64,000 nucleotides of DNA from Cryobacterium zongtaii. Lineage in GTDB: Bacteria > Actinomycetota > Actinomycetes > Actinomycetales > Microbacteriaceae. The stretch is taken from assembly GCF_002909375.1 (NCBI RefSeq), contig NZ_PPXD01000023.1, positions 28,438 through 92,437 of the forward strand. Direction: 5' to 3'. Below are positions 1-7,511 of the stretch, in pieces (position 1 is the first letter of the stretch; every line of letters begins with the position of its first letter). A program made the position numbers and the translations under genes. The notes beneath the pieces are model-generated. The model did no database searches. It was given only the letters and a program-made list of their open reading frames with translations, and was not told where the DNA came from.

Positions 1-92
1 CCGTGGCCCTGTGGCTGAAGGCGCCGTTCCTCGTCGTGGTGATCGTGGGTGCGGCAGCGGCGGCCGGGCTCCGGCTGCTCGGCCTGCCGTAG
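1..92 (+). CDS. C-terminal end of a membrane protein (partial)
   Basis: The window opens inside a gene whose start lies upstream. Reading from base 3 gives 29 codons ending in TAG at 90-92. They encode a hydrophobic Val/Ala/Gly-rich segment with a short Arg/Leu tail, as expected for a last transmembrane helix and C-terminus. Length and composition recall the end of AzlD-type branched-chain amino-acid export subunits, but 29 residues cannot prove a family. That the frame is coding at all is inferred from its composition and clean stop. Confidence 0.45.
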   Translation, partial: VALWLKAPFLVVVIVGAAAAAGLRLLGLP

Positions 93-204
93 TCCTGGGC
101 GGGATCGGCCCCGCCCGTGTGCTAGTATAGGAAGTTGCGCGTCGATCCTTACCACGATCCGACCACTCCGCTGCCCCAATCCATGGCCGGAGTCACGCAC
201 CGCT

Positions 205-252
205 CGAACGGGTACTACCCGCTCGGACGCACTCGACCGGGACTTACGGTCG
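205..252. other. Two consecutive hairpins in the 93-329 intergenic gap
   Basis: The gap between the partial gene and the sigma-like gene holds two inverted repeats. One is at 205-225: ten-base arms with one mismatch around a single base. The second is CGACCG at 234-239 pairing with CGGTCG at 247-252. Neither is followed by a T-run. They may act as terminator or leader structure for the gene at 330. I see no clear promoter or gene in the rest of the gap. Confidence 0.3.
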
Positions 253-329
253 ATCACCTACGCTGTTCGAATTTCGGCGCACGCAATGCTGCGCGCCGCC
301 TTCACACGTCATAACGAAAAGTACGATTC

Positions 330-539
330 ATGTTCACAACCACTCATACCCTCGACCACGCCACGGACGCCATCGACACCCTGTCGCCGGAACACCGCCA
401 GGCGATTCACCTCGCCTACTACTCGGGCTTCAGCAACAATCAGGTCGCCGACCTGCTCGGCGTGAGCGTCGACGTCGCCGATTCCCGTCTGAGCGAGGGC
501 CTCACGCACCTGCGTTCGGCCCTGCGCGTCGCCGCCTGA
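330..539 (+). CDS. Small protein consisting of a sigma-70 region 4-like helix-turn-helix
   Basis: This encodes 69 residues. Residues 18-65 read like region 4 of an ECF sigma factor: a 'LSPEHRQAIHLAYYSGFS' helix, then 'VADLLGVSVDVADSRLSEGL', then a final basic helix. In ECF factors this domain contacts the -35 element. Region 2, which binds -10 and core polymerase, is absent, and I find no fragment of it upstream in any frame. The protein could be a stand-alone DNA-binding regulator, an anti- or co-sigma partner, or the relic of a full sigma gene. No strong ribosome site precedes the ATG, so the start is the best available rather than certain. A zinc-ribbon gene follows 53 bases downstream on the same strand. 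Confidence 0.7.
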   Translation: MFTTTHTLDHATDAIDTLSPEHRQAIHLAYYSGFSNNQVADLLGVSVDVADSRLSEGLTHLRSALRVAA

Positions 540-592
540 CTACTACCGGGAGACGGGCAATCCTTCTCCTGACACCTCGGAAGGAACCGACA

Positions 593-847
593 ATGTTTCT
601 CCTCTTCGGCATCAATGCCTCGCAGAAGGTCATCAACGTCGTCACGTTCGTCTGCGCATTCTGCGGGGAGCGAGCGCCGCAAAATGTCGTGAAGTCTGCG
701 AACCGGTTCACGGTGTTTTTTCTGCCGCTGTTCTCGTTCTCCACCAAGTATTCCAACGAGTGCACGAACTGTGGCGGACAGACCCGCCTCAGCGCCGACC
801 AGGCGCGACATTCACTGGACTGGGTGCAGTCCCGCATGTCTTCCTAG
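593..847 (+). CDS. Zinc-ribbon domain protein
   Basis: This 84-residue protein has two CxxC pairs, Cys21/Cys24 and Cys57/Cys60, separated by a hydrophobic 'FTVFFLPLFSFSTKY' segment. The arrangement matches the short actinobacterial zinc-ribbon family that begins 'MFLLFG' and carries the second knuckle after an F/L-rich strand. The four cysteines should bind one structural Zn2+. Its partner is unknown. A purine-rich ribosome site (GGAAGGA) lies just before the ATG, supporting this start. The gene stands alone between the sigma-like gene and a convergent methyltransferase gene. Confidence 0.8.
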   Translation: MFLLFGINASQKVINVVTFVCAFCGERAPQNVVKSANRFTVFFLPLFSFSTKYSNECTNCGGQTRLSADQARHSLDWVQSRMSS

Positions 848-956
848 AGGCTGCGACAGGCGCTCCGGTCGCCTCGAGACCGGTGCGCCACCTCCTCGTC
901 AACAGATGTCCGCACGGGCAACAGTTGTCGGCGGGCTTCGGCTGGTGCAGAGCCGG

Positions 957-1805
957 CTACGAGGTTGATCGCTTCTCGAACACCCACAGGCCGTTCGTGG
1001 CCGGGAACCACGGCCGGTCGCCGCTTGTGACTCTGAGGCAGGAGAGGGCGTCGACGTATCCCTGCTGGGTGACCGCCTCGCTGTGCACGAGATCGAAGCC
1101 CAGGTCCCCTGCGTATTGGCTGTACCCGCCCAGAGTGAAGAGCTGATAACGCTCCAGGGCTTCCCGCGGGAAGGTCTCGATGCCCCAGGTGAGCGTGAGC
1201 AGAAACTCGGCGACGGCATGCCGGGTGCCGGTCAGGCTCCGCCCGCGCAGGTGCAGTGCCCGCAACAACGGGTGCGGGCTGCGCCGCAGGTAGTCGTGGA
1301 ACGCCTCGACGTCCTCGTCGGACAGTCCGTCCACGGTCGCCGGCTCCGTGGGCCGTTCCGGCATGACACCGTCGCGGATGATCAAGCGGCCCCGGCCGCG
1401 CAGGCTCTCGCGGCACCGGGTCACGGTGAGCGCCAGCGCGTCGTACCCGCGCAGGATTGGTTCGGTATTCGGCGACGTTCCGTAGGAGTAGACCTCATGC
1501 AGCAGGGCGCTCACGACGATCGTGTCGAACGGCTCGTCGAAGAGCTGCGGCACCTGCTCGGCGTAGCCGCGCCGCACCTCGTGCAGCATCCCGAGCGCAG
1601 TCAGCCTGGTGATGGCGTCCGGCGCGGCGTCCAGGGCGGATGTCCGGAAGCCGGCACCCGCGATCGCGGCGGTGAGCTCGCCACCGCCGGCTCCGACATC
1701 CAACACCAGGGGGCCACGCAGGTGCGGCAGCACCATCCGCGCCTTGTCACCGAGCGAGGAGCCCATCCGGTCGAAATAGCGAGGCTCCAGCGCAACTGTC
1801 GGCAT
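957..1805 (-). CDS. Class I SAM-dependent methyltransferase
   Basis: This encodes 282 residues from the ATG at 1805. The reading frame stays open further upstream, but that extension has low-complexity, shadow-like composition. Near residues 31-50 is a classical motif I, 'LVLDVGAGGGELTAAIAGAG', followed by an acidic residue in 'SALDAAPDA', the expected ribose-binding position. 'FDTIVVSALLHEV' and 'GRLIIRDGVM' resemble motifs II and III of Rossmann methyltransferases. The substrate cannot be told from sequence. The gene is divergent from the TetR gene at 1981, so the shared 175-base gap may carry control elements for both. Confidence 0.82.
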   Translation of the reverse strand: MPTVALEPRYFDRMGSSLGDKARMVLPHLRGPLVLDVGAGGGELTAAIAGAGFRTSALDAAPDAITRLTALGMLHEVRRGYAEQVPQLFDEPFDTIVVSALLHEVYSYGTSPNTEPILRGYDALALTVTRCRESLRGRGRLIIRDGVMPERPTEPATVDGLSDEDVEAFHDYLRRSPHPLLRALHLRGRSLTGTRHAVAEFLLTLTWGIETFPREALERYQLFTLGGYSQYAGDLGFDLVHSEAVTQQGYVDALSCLRVTSGDRPWFPATNGLWVFEKRSTS

Positions 1806-1945
1806 GGGTAGGCGTGCTCCTCGCGGGCGGCGGTCGGGAAGGCTCAAGGCTAGCGAAAACGACGGGTCCTCGTCCGGCTCCGGTGCGTCCCGGGCCGGCT
1901 CGCCACCTGCCGGGCGAACGCGGAGTGGAATCGTCTGAGAAACCA

Positions 1946-1959
1946 ACCGTCCGGACGGT
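1946..1959. promoter_or_regulatory. Perfect 14-bp palindrome, candidate TetR operator
   Basis: ACCGTCCGGACGGT is a perfect dyad located 21 bases before the TetR ATG, in the gap shared with the divergent methyltransferase gene. A palindrome in this position is the usual operator arrangement of autoregulated TetR repressors. Binding by this particular protein is inferred. Confidence 0.6.
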
Positions 1960-1980
1960 CTTTTTTGGTACGATGTTCGC

Positions 1981-2511
1981 ATGGATCGCAAAGCACTCAT
2001 CCTCGGCGCCGCTCGACAGCTCACACTAGATCGCGGAGTCGTGCCCTCGCTGAACGAGACGGCGAGCAAGGCCGGCGTCTCGAAGGGTGGCCTCCTGCAT
2101 CACTTCCCCTCCCGGGCGGCGCTTGTGCAAGGACTGGCTGTGGCTGCTCTTGAGGAAATCGACGCCATAATGGTCGCCGCATCGACGGAGGGCCGAGCGG
2201 CGGAAACGTGGTTGCGAATCTCGGTGCCGGCCGGGGAGGACGTGGCGTTGTTCCGGGCGTTGGCCATCGCGCACCGCGCGGTCGAGACGCCCGGCGACGA
2301 CGTCGCGGCCGCATCGCGGGAGGCGATCGCACGGTGGGAGTCGATGATCCAGGACGACACGGGAGACGCGACTCGAGCGCGGATCATCCGTCTAGTCGGA
2401 GACGGACTCGCCGCGAACGTCGTCGCCGGCATCGAAACCGCCCCCACGGAGGCGGAGCTCGACGCCCTGATCGACGTCCTCGTGCGCCGTCCGGGGCAGG
2501 ACAGTCGGTGA
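1981..2511 (+). CDS. TetR/AcrR family transcriptional regulator
   Basis: This encodes 176 residues. The N-terminal 50 residues form the TetR helix-turn-helix: 'ILGAARQLTLDRGVVPSLNE', then 'ASKAGVSKGGLLHHFPSRAA', including the typical G-x-LxxHF recognition helix. The rest is the helical ligand and dimer domain, whose divergence hides the ligand. It overlaps the following exporter-like gene by GTGA (2508-2511), so the two are translationally coupled. A perfect palindrome 21 bases upstream is the likely autoregulatory site. The neighbour suggests control of export of a small or lipid-like molecule. Confidence 0.88.
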   Translation: MDRKALILGAARQLTLDRGVVPSLNETASKAGVSKGGLLHHFPSRAALVQGLAVAALEEIDAIMVAASTEGRAAETWLRISVPAGEDVALFRALAIAHRAVETPGDDVAAASREAIARWESMIQDDTGDATRARIIRLVGDGLAANVVAGIETAPTEAELDALIDVLVRRPGQDSR

Positions 2512-3176
2512 CCGCGCCCCTTCTGCTCGCGATCGCCGGGCTCGCGGTGCTGGACTCGTTCAACCCGGCCACGATCGTCGCAGTGACTCTGATCCTCCTT
2601 GCCGCCCCCCGGCGCCCCGTGCTGACGGCGCTGGTGACGGTGCTCGGTGCAGCACTCACCGTGTTCGGCGCCGGCGCTGCTCTGTTCCTCGGCGCGGGCG
2701 CTGCTTCCGGAGCGGTCGACGGCATCGTACAGGGCATCCGATACGTCGCCTTCGCCGCCGCCGGCCTCGTGCTGATCCTCGCCGGCATCCGGCGGTTCCG
2801 CACCAGACCCCGCACCCCCATCGCACTGCCCGCTTGGTTCACGCCCTGGACGGCGCTTCCGTTCGGCGCGCTACTGACCGGCGCCGACCTGCCCAACGCG
2901 TTTCCGTACTTCATCGCGATCGAACGCCTCCTCAACGCCGGTGTCACTACCGGGGCAGGGCTGCTGATCCTCGCTGGCTACGCCGTGATCTACTGCCTCC
3001 CCTGCCTCGTGCTTCTCACCGTGGGCATCCTCTCCCACCGGCGGACGCACGCTTTGCTTTCCCGCATCACCACGCGCCTGGGCACCGGTGACGTCACGGC
3101 ATCGCCGGTGATAGCAGTCGCGTTGATTCTGCTCGGCGGGGTGGTCGCCTCGCTGCCCTTCTGGGCGCTGCGCTGA
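2508..3176 (+). CDS. GAP/LysE-like multi-pass membrane protein
   Basis: This encodes 222 residues from a GTG start overlapping the TetR stop codon. About six hydrophobic segments are visible, beginning 'LLLAIAGLAVLDSFNPATI'. The early 'LDSFNPATI' motif and the 'GADLPNAFPYFIAIERL' loop in the middle are typical of GAP (Sap, sulfolipid-addressing) proteins, distant relatives of LysE exporters. In mycobacteria such proteins move cell-envelope glycolipids. Here only export of some small or amphipathic substrate under TetR control can be proposed. It may equally be a cadmium or cobalt resistance-like membrane protein of the same fold. Confidence 0.72.
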   Translation: MTAPLLLAIAGLAVLDSFNPATIVAVTLILLAAPRRPVLTALVTVLGAALTVFGAGAALFLGAGAASGAVDGIVQGIRYVAFAAAGLVLILAGIRRFRTRPRTPIALPAWFTPWTALPFGALLTGADLPNAFPYFIAIERLLNAGVTTGAGLLILAGYAVIYCLPCLVLLTVGILSHRRTHALLSRITTRLGTGDVTASPVIAVALILLGGVVASLPFWALR

Positions 3177-3307
3177 ACGTGGCGTCGATCCAGATCTCTT
3201 CGTTGATGACCTGGACGCCGTCTCGGTAGCTCTCGATAACGCAGAACGAATTTCAGCAGTGTCCGATCCGCGGCCGACTCATCGAGCGACTCCCCCGTGA
3301 TCGTGAA

Positions 3308-3769
3308 CTACTGGGCAACATCCTCGAGGAGGATCGCGAGCTCGGCGAGTTCGACGTCCCAGCCCTCTCGGTTCTGCTCGAGACGTTCGCGACGGTAGCG
3401 AGTACCGCCGGGGAGCGTATCGAAGCCCGATTCGATCACCGTGACATCCGTCCCGGTACCAGCATCGGCGATGGTGAAGCGCACGTGCGTCGAGTACTCG
3501 TCGAGCTTTTCGGCGGGGATTCCGGACCAACGGAAGCCGAACGAGTCGTCGGGCACCACCTCGGTGATTTCGATCGGGAAGCTGCCGTAGTCATCCCAGT
3601 CGATGCTGCCGGTAGCGCCGGGCTCGAGCGCGGCGAACACCACACCGTCTCCGAACCACTGGACCATCACCTCGGGGTCGGTCAGCGCCTTCCAGACGCG
3701 CGCGCGCGAAGCCTCGATGTGCACGGTGCGGGTCACGGTGTGGCCCTTGATTCTTGCGTGATCAGACAA
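3308..3769 (-). CDS. SRPBCC (AHSA1-type) domain protein
   Basis: This encodes 153 residues from a TTG start at 3769, chosen because GAAGGA precedes it at proper spacing. The in-frame ATG further upstream would add an Arg-rich tail not seen in the family. 'RTVHIEASRARVWKALTDPE' is the first strand and helix of the START/AHSA1 fold, and 'MVQWFGDGV' and 'GFDTLPGGTRYRRERLEQNREGW'-type C-terminal helix segments agree with it. Members bind hydrophobic ligands or help Hsp90-like clients; the ligand here is unknown. The gene stands alone, convergent with the exporter gene. The 131-base gap at 3177-3307 shows nothing convincing. Confidence 0.8.
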   Translation of the reverse strand: MSDHARIKGHTVTRTVHIEASRARVWKALTDPEVMVQWFGDGVVFAALEPGATGSIDWDDYGSFPIEITEVVPDDSFGFRWSGIPAEKLDEYSTHVRFTIADAGTGTDVTVIESGFDTLPGGTRYRRERLEQNREGWDVELAELAILLEDVAQ

Positions 3770-3951
3770 GGTGTTTCCTTCACGTTCGAGCTGAGCGCGA
3801 CGGGACATTGCCCGCCGAGCGGCGCGTGAACTAGTTCCGCAAACGCGCCTCATCGAGCGTACCCATGATTGCGAACCTGTTCACGGGCGAGAGAACCGCG
3901 CGAGCTCGATCAGTTGTGGGATTTCCGTGGGGTGTGACCGCGTCCGGGGAC

Positions 3952-3989
3952 AAAAAAACCCCGTGATCACAAGGATCAACGGGGTTTTT
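3952..3989 (-). terminator. Rho-independent terminator after tRNA-Ser
   Basis: An inverted repeat, AACCCC...GGGGTT with additional pairing of GTGATC/GATCAAC-type inner arms, is flanked by A-runs on one side and T-runs on the other. It can therefore stop transcription in either direction. It lies directly 3' of the tRNA-Ser on the minus strand. Confidence 0.8.
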
Positions 3990-3991
3990 CG

Positions 3992-4081
3992 TGGCGGTAC
4001 CGGTGGGATTTGAACCCACGGTGGAGTCTCCCCCACACAACTTTTCGAGAGTTGCACCTTCGGCCGCTCGGACACGGTACC
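3992..4081 (-). tRNA. tRNA-Ser (anticodon CGA)
   Basis: This is a class II tRNA on the minus strand. The acceptor arm GGTACCG pairs with CGGTACC, the discriminator is G and CCA is encoded (3992-3994). The anticodon loop CTCGAAA carries CGA between CAACT/AGTTG arms. A long variable arm (GGGGGAGACTCC region) is present, as serine tRNAs require, and the T-loop is TTCAAAT. It decodes UCG. Confidence 0.95.
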
Positions 4082-4157
4082 GAGAGCGATTGTAGTTGAG
4101 AGGAGGGGTCCGGCGCCAATCCGGGCAATTGTCAGAGGCCGGCGGTACTCTCGCGGG

Positions 4158-4940
4158 GTGACAAACGACAGTTCCACTCCCCGCACTCTTGCCCTCGCCG
4201 CCGGCGCCCTGGCCACCACCGCCGGCATCACAGCGGTGGCGGTCGCCAACTACAGGCGCTTCAAGCTGCACCTGGCCGCCAACGCCGCCGAGCTCAACGA
4301 GACCTTGCCGATCAATTCGCTCTGGTGGCGCACCCACGCCAAGGAGAAGGGCGACCTGCTTTACGTGGCCATCGGTGACAGTGCCGCGCAGGGCATCGGC
4401 GCCAGCGCGCCCAACCGTGGTTATGTCGGCATCCTGGCCGACCACATCCGTCTGGCCACAGGCCGCACCCTGCGGGTGATCAACCTCAGTGTCTCAGGGG
4501 CCACCGTGGAGCTGGCCGTGCGCGACCAGCTGCCGCGGTTCGCCAAGCTGCAGCCCGACTTCGTCACCGTCGCCATCGGCGCCAACGACATCGCCCAGTG
4601 GGATGCGGAACGCTTCGAATCCGGCATTCGCACAGTGTTCGCGGCCCTGCCGCCGCACGCGCTCGTGGCCGACCTGCCGTGCTTCCACCTGCCCCACAAC
4701 GAACGCAAGGTGGCCGTGGCCAACCAGATCGTGCGCGACGTGGCCGCCGAGCACGGCCTCACCGTCGTGCCGCTGCACGCCACCACCAAACGACAGGGCT
4801 GGCGGAGCGTGCTGACGCAGGTGGCCAACGATATGTTCCACCCGAACGACCGCGGCTACCGCACCTGGGCGGAGGCCTTCCTGCCCCTGCTCAGCTCGGC
4901 CGTGGCCCGACGAGTCCCCCAGGAGGCCCTGACCGAGTGA
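4158..4940 (+). CDS. SGNH/GDSL-family hydrolase
   Basis: This encodes 260 residues from GTG. A hydrophobic Ala-rich segment at residues 8-30 could be a signal or membrane anchor. The lipase/esterase blocks are in order: block I 'YVAIGDSAAQGIGA' with the nucleophile Ser in GDS, block II Gly near 'INLSVSGATV', block III 'VAIGANDI' with the oxyanion Asn, and block V 'DMFHPNDRGY' with catalytic Asp/His. Substrate is undetermined: these proteins deacylate lipids, sugars or arylesters. It ends 32 bases before radA on the same strand. The gene is usual next to radA in related genomes as far as I recall. Confidence 0.87.
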   Translation: MTNDSSTPRTLALAAGALATTAGITAVAVANYRRFKLHLAANAAELNETLPINSLWWRTHAKEKGDLLYVAIGDSAAQGIGASAPNRGYVGILADHIRLATGRTLRVINLSVSGATVELAVRDQLPRFAKLQPDFVTVAIGANDIAQWDAERFESGIRTVFAALPPHALVADLPCFHLPHNERKVAVANQIVRDVAAEHGLTVVPLHATTKRQGWRSVLTQVANDMFHPNDRGYRTWAEAFLPLLSSAVARRVPQEALTE

Positions 4941-4972
4941 GGCGTGTCTGCGGCCGCGGCTAGGCTCGCAGC

Positions 4973-6337
4973 ATGGCTAAACCCGTCTCCAACTTCCGCT
5001 GCACCGAGTGTGGTTGGACCACCCTGAAATGGGCGGGCCGCTGCGGCGAATGCCAGCAATGGGGAACCGTGGTGGAAACCGCGGAGAAGACTGGCATCAG
5101 CCGGTCGGTCGCTCCCTCCGTTGTGAGCGGCACCGGCGTAGCCCGGCCGATCACCCACGTCGACACGACGGCGGTAGCGCACTGGCCCACCGGCATCAAC
5201 GAGTTCGACAGGGTACTCGGCGGCGGCATCGTGCCCGGCTCGGTGATCCTGCTTAGCGGCGAGCCCGGGGTGGGCAAGTCCACCCTGCTGCTCGAGGTGG
5301 CGTCCAAGGCGGCCGTAGCCAAGTCCCGGGTGCTCTACGTCAGCGCCGAGGAGTCCGTGGCGCAGGTGCGCCTGCGCGCCGAACGCACCGGGGCACTGCA
5401 GCCGGAACTCTTCATCGCCGCCGAGACCGATCTGGCCACCATCCTCGGCCAGATCGACGCGGTCAAACCCGATTTGGTGATCATCGACTCCGTGCAGACG
5501 GTGTCCAGTTCCCTCAACGACGGCCAGGCCGGGCAGCCCGGCCAGGTGCGCGAGGTGGCGTCCACGCTCATCCGGCTCGCCAAGGACCGCAACCTGCCCG
5601 TGCTGCTGGTGGGGCACGTCACCAAGGACGGCACCATTGCCGGCCCGCGGCTGCTGGAACACCTGGTGGATGTGGTTTGTCAGTTCGAGGGCGACAGGCA
5701 TACTGCGCTGCGGTTCGTGCGGGCCCTCAAGAACCGCTTCGGCTCCACCGACGAAGTGGGCTGTTTTGAAATGACCGGTGACGGCATCAGCGAGGTCGCT
5801 GACCCGAGCGGGCTGTTCCTCAGCCGCGGCACCGCCGCGGTCTCCGGCACCTGTGTGACCGTGGCGATGGAGGGACGTCGCGCCCTGCCGGTGGAGGTGC
5901 AGGCGCTCGTGATCGACACCGCCATGCCCAACCCGCGCCGGGTGACCAACGGCGTGGACGGCTCCCGCGTGGCGATGCTGCTGGCGGTGCTGGAGAAGCG
6001 GGCGGGCTATCCGCTCTCGAAAAAGGACGTGTACGTGTCCACGGTGGGCGGGGTACGGCTGGTGGAACCGGCCGCGGACCTGGCCATCGCGATCGCGGTC
6101 GCATCGGCGCTCAAGGACGAACCCATAGCGCACAACGTGGTGGCGTTTGGCGAGATCAGCCTGGCCGGTGAGATCCGTCCGGTGTCCGCGGCCAAACAGC
6201 GCGCCGCCGAGGCCGCCCGGATGGGCTTCAGCACCCGTATCGACGCGTCCAGCAGCACCGTGCAGACCGCGGTGAACCGGGCGCTGGGCACGGGTATCTC
6301 CCGGCGCGACGCCGAGCTGGACGACGCGTTCCGGTAG
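4973..6337 (+). CDS. radA: DNA repair protein RadA
   Basis: This encodes 454 residues, full length for RadA, the RecA-like motor that promotes branch migration and processing of recombination intermediates. Visible parts are the N-terminal C4 zinc finger (Cys10, Cys13, Cys24, Cys27), Walker A 'GEPGVGKS' at about 96-103, Walker B 'LVIIDSVQT', the RadA signature 'KNRFGSTDEVG', and a C-terminal Lon-protease-like domain without the Lon catalytic serine. The gene is convergent with the SseB-like gene, whose stop codon lies only 9 bases away. No SOS box is obvious in the short upstream gap. Confidence 0.97.
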   Translation: MAKPVSNFRCTECGWTTLKWAGRCGECQQWGTVVETAEKTGISRSVAPSVVSGTGVARPITHVDTTAVAHWPTGINEFDRVLGGGIVPGSVILLSGEPGVGKSTLLLEVASKAAVAKSRVLYVSAEESVAQVRLRAERTGALQPELFIAAETDLATILGQIDAVKPDLVIIDSVQTVSSSLNDGQAGQPGQVREVASTLIRLAKDRNLPVLLVGHVTKDGTIAGPRLLEHLVDVVCQFEGDRHTALRFVRALKNRFGSTDEVGCFEMTGDGISEVADPSGLFLSRGTAAVSGTCVTVAMEGRRALPVEVQALVIDTAMPNPRRVTNGVDGSRVAMLLAVLEKRAGYPLSKKDVYVSTVGGVRLVEPAADLAIAIAVASALKDEPIAHNVVAFGEISLAGEIRPVSAAKQRAAEAARMGFSTRIDASSSTVQTAVNRALGTGISRRDAELDDAFR

Positions 6338-6346
6338 CGGGTCGGG

Positions 6347-6757
6347 TCAGTCCGTCGACGGCTCGATCGGTCCGAGTGCGCGCAGCAGGTCAGCCGGAGC
6401 CGCCTGCATCACGGCGGGGCCGGCCACGTCGAAGAAGACCATCTCCAGCGTCTGGCTGTGCACGGTGAGGAACTCCCGCAGCCACTGACCGTTGGCCACC
6501 ATCACCTGCGGATCGACCTCGTCGGGGATCATCCGTGCGTAGTTCTCGCCGGAGGAGAAGAGCAGCAGGGTGCGCTTGTCGCTGCCCTCCCGACCGAACA
6601 CCCGCACCTGCTCCGCGGAGCCCTTGACCACGAGCAACGGCGCGATCACTACATCGTTGCGGAGCGCGTACGCCACCGCCGCGACATCCTGCTTGGCCAG
6701 GGCGCTGGCCAGGGCATCCGATCGGGTATCTGAAGTCGCGTCTGTCACGTGCTCCAT
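6347..6757 (-). CDS. SseB-like domain protein
   Basis: This encodes 136 residues. The pattern of short N-terminal helix ('ALASALAKQDVAAVAYALRN'), then a strand 'VIAPLLVVKGS', then 'LLLFSSGENYARMIPDE' and 'FFDVAGPAVMQAAPADLLRA' is that of SseB N-terminal domain proteins common in actinobacteria. Their biochemical role is unclear. A GTG four codons in is an alternative start. The gene has no evident partner, as radA converges on it and the next minus-strand gene is about 70 bases upstream. Confidence 0.65.
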   Translation of the reverse strand: MEHVTDATSDTRSDALASALAKQDVAAVAYALRNDVVIAPLLVVKGSAEQVRVFGREGSDKRTLLLFSSGENYARMIPDEVDPQVMVANGQWLREFLTVHSQTLEMVFFDVAGPAVMQAAPADLLRALGPIEPSTD

Positions 6758-6825
6758 TCAATCATTCACGGCCGGAGCGGGGCCACTCGAGGCCTCAGCC
6801 CGGAGCGAACACCGCGGGCCGGCGG

Positions 6826-7458
6826 TCAGTTGAGCAGGAACTGGGTGGGGCCGGCCGATTCGACGCCGCCCACGCTCACAGAGAGGTAGTACGACGCGCC
6901 CTCGCCGGGCACGGGCTCCCGGTCGATGATCTCGCAGGTCTCCGGGCTGGAGCGGGTACGGTCCCAGGTGAGCGGCGTCTTGGTGCTCACCGCGACGCCT
7001 GGCTGCAGGGTGACCTCGGCGTCTGCCGGGTCGGACTGGCAGTCGGTGGAGGACCAGTACACGTCGGCGCCGCTGGTGATCGTGAACACCTGCGTGGCGG
7101 TGCCGGCGTTCAGGGTGCAGGGTGTGCTGCCGGTGTTGGTCACGCTCAGGGAGAGCTCAGGTTCGTCGCCCGCGTCGTAGGCGTCCTGGTCGGTGATCGC
7201 CTCGACCTGCACGGCCGCCGGGTCGCACGCCGCGCCGGCGGCGCCGGGGGCGGCCGGGTCGGCGGCAATTGCCGGATCGGCCGCGTTTCCGGTCGGCGTC
7301 GGCGCCGCCGTCGACGCCGGGTCACTGCCGCCGCCGGGGCGCACGACGATCAGGATGACGATCAGGATCACGGCGAGCACACCGAGGCCGACCACCAAAC
7401 GACGGCGCCGGTAGACGGTGCTGGCCTGGGGGCCGACGGGATGCTTGATCGTCGACAT
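6826..7458 (-). CDS. Single-pass membrane-anchored extracellular protein
   Basis: This encodes 210 residues: a basic N-terminus 'YRRRR', one transmembrane helix at about 22-40 ('LVVGLGVLAVILIVILIVV'), an Ala/Pro/Asp linker, then a beta-sandwich-like domain from about residue 78. The domain has cysteines in 'CDPAAV', 'TPCTLN', 'STDCQSD' and 'ETCEI', which can form two disulfides outside the cell. The 'ELSLSVTNTGSTPCTLN' strand pattern resembles DUF4232 and BsuPI-like domains. The function is unknown. Confidence 0.75.
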   Translation of the reverse strand: MSTIKHPVGPQASTVYRRRRLVVGLGVLAVILIVILIVVRPGGGSDPASTAAPTPTGNAADPAIAADPAAPGAAGAACDPAAVQVEAITDQDAYDAGDEPELSLSVTNTGSTPCTLNAGTATQVFTITSGADVYWSSTDCQSDPADAEVTLQPGVAVSTKTPLTWDRTRSSPETCEIIDREPVPGEGASYYLSVSVGGVESAGPTQFLLN

Positions 7459-7478
7459 GGTCCAAGGCTAGCGAGGTC

Positions 7479-7495
7479 TACCGGCGCCGCCGGTA
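7479..7495 (-). terminator. Short hairpin downstream of the 5'-nucleotidase gene
   Basis: TACCGGC and GCCGGTA enclose a three-base loop, 16 bases after the nucleotidase stop on the minus strand. There is no T-run, as is common for actinobacterial terminators, so the assignment is tentative. Confidence 0.4.
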
Positions 7496-7511
7496 ATGCT
7501 CTGCGTGTCGG

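Noticed and set aside
957..2069. Extended methyltransferase start at 2069
   Set aside because: It would overlap the TetR gene and its palindromic operator, and the extra 88 residues show no fold-like pattern. The ATG at 1805 starts directly before the conserved domain.
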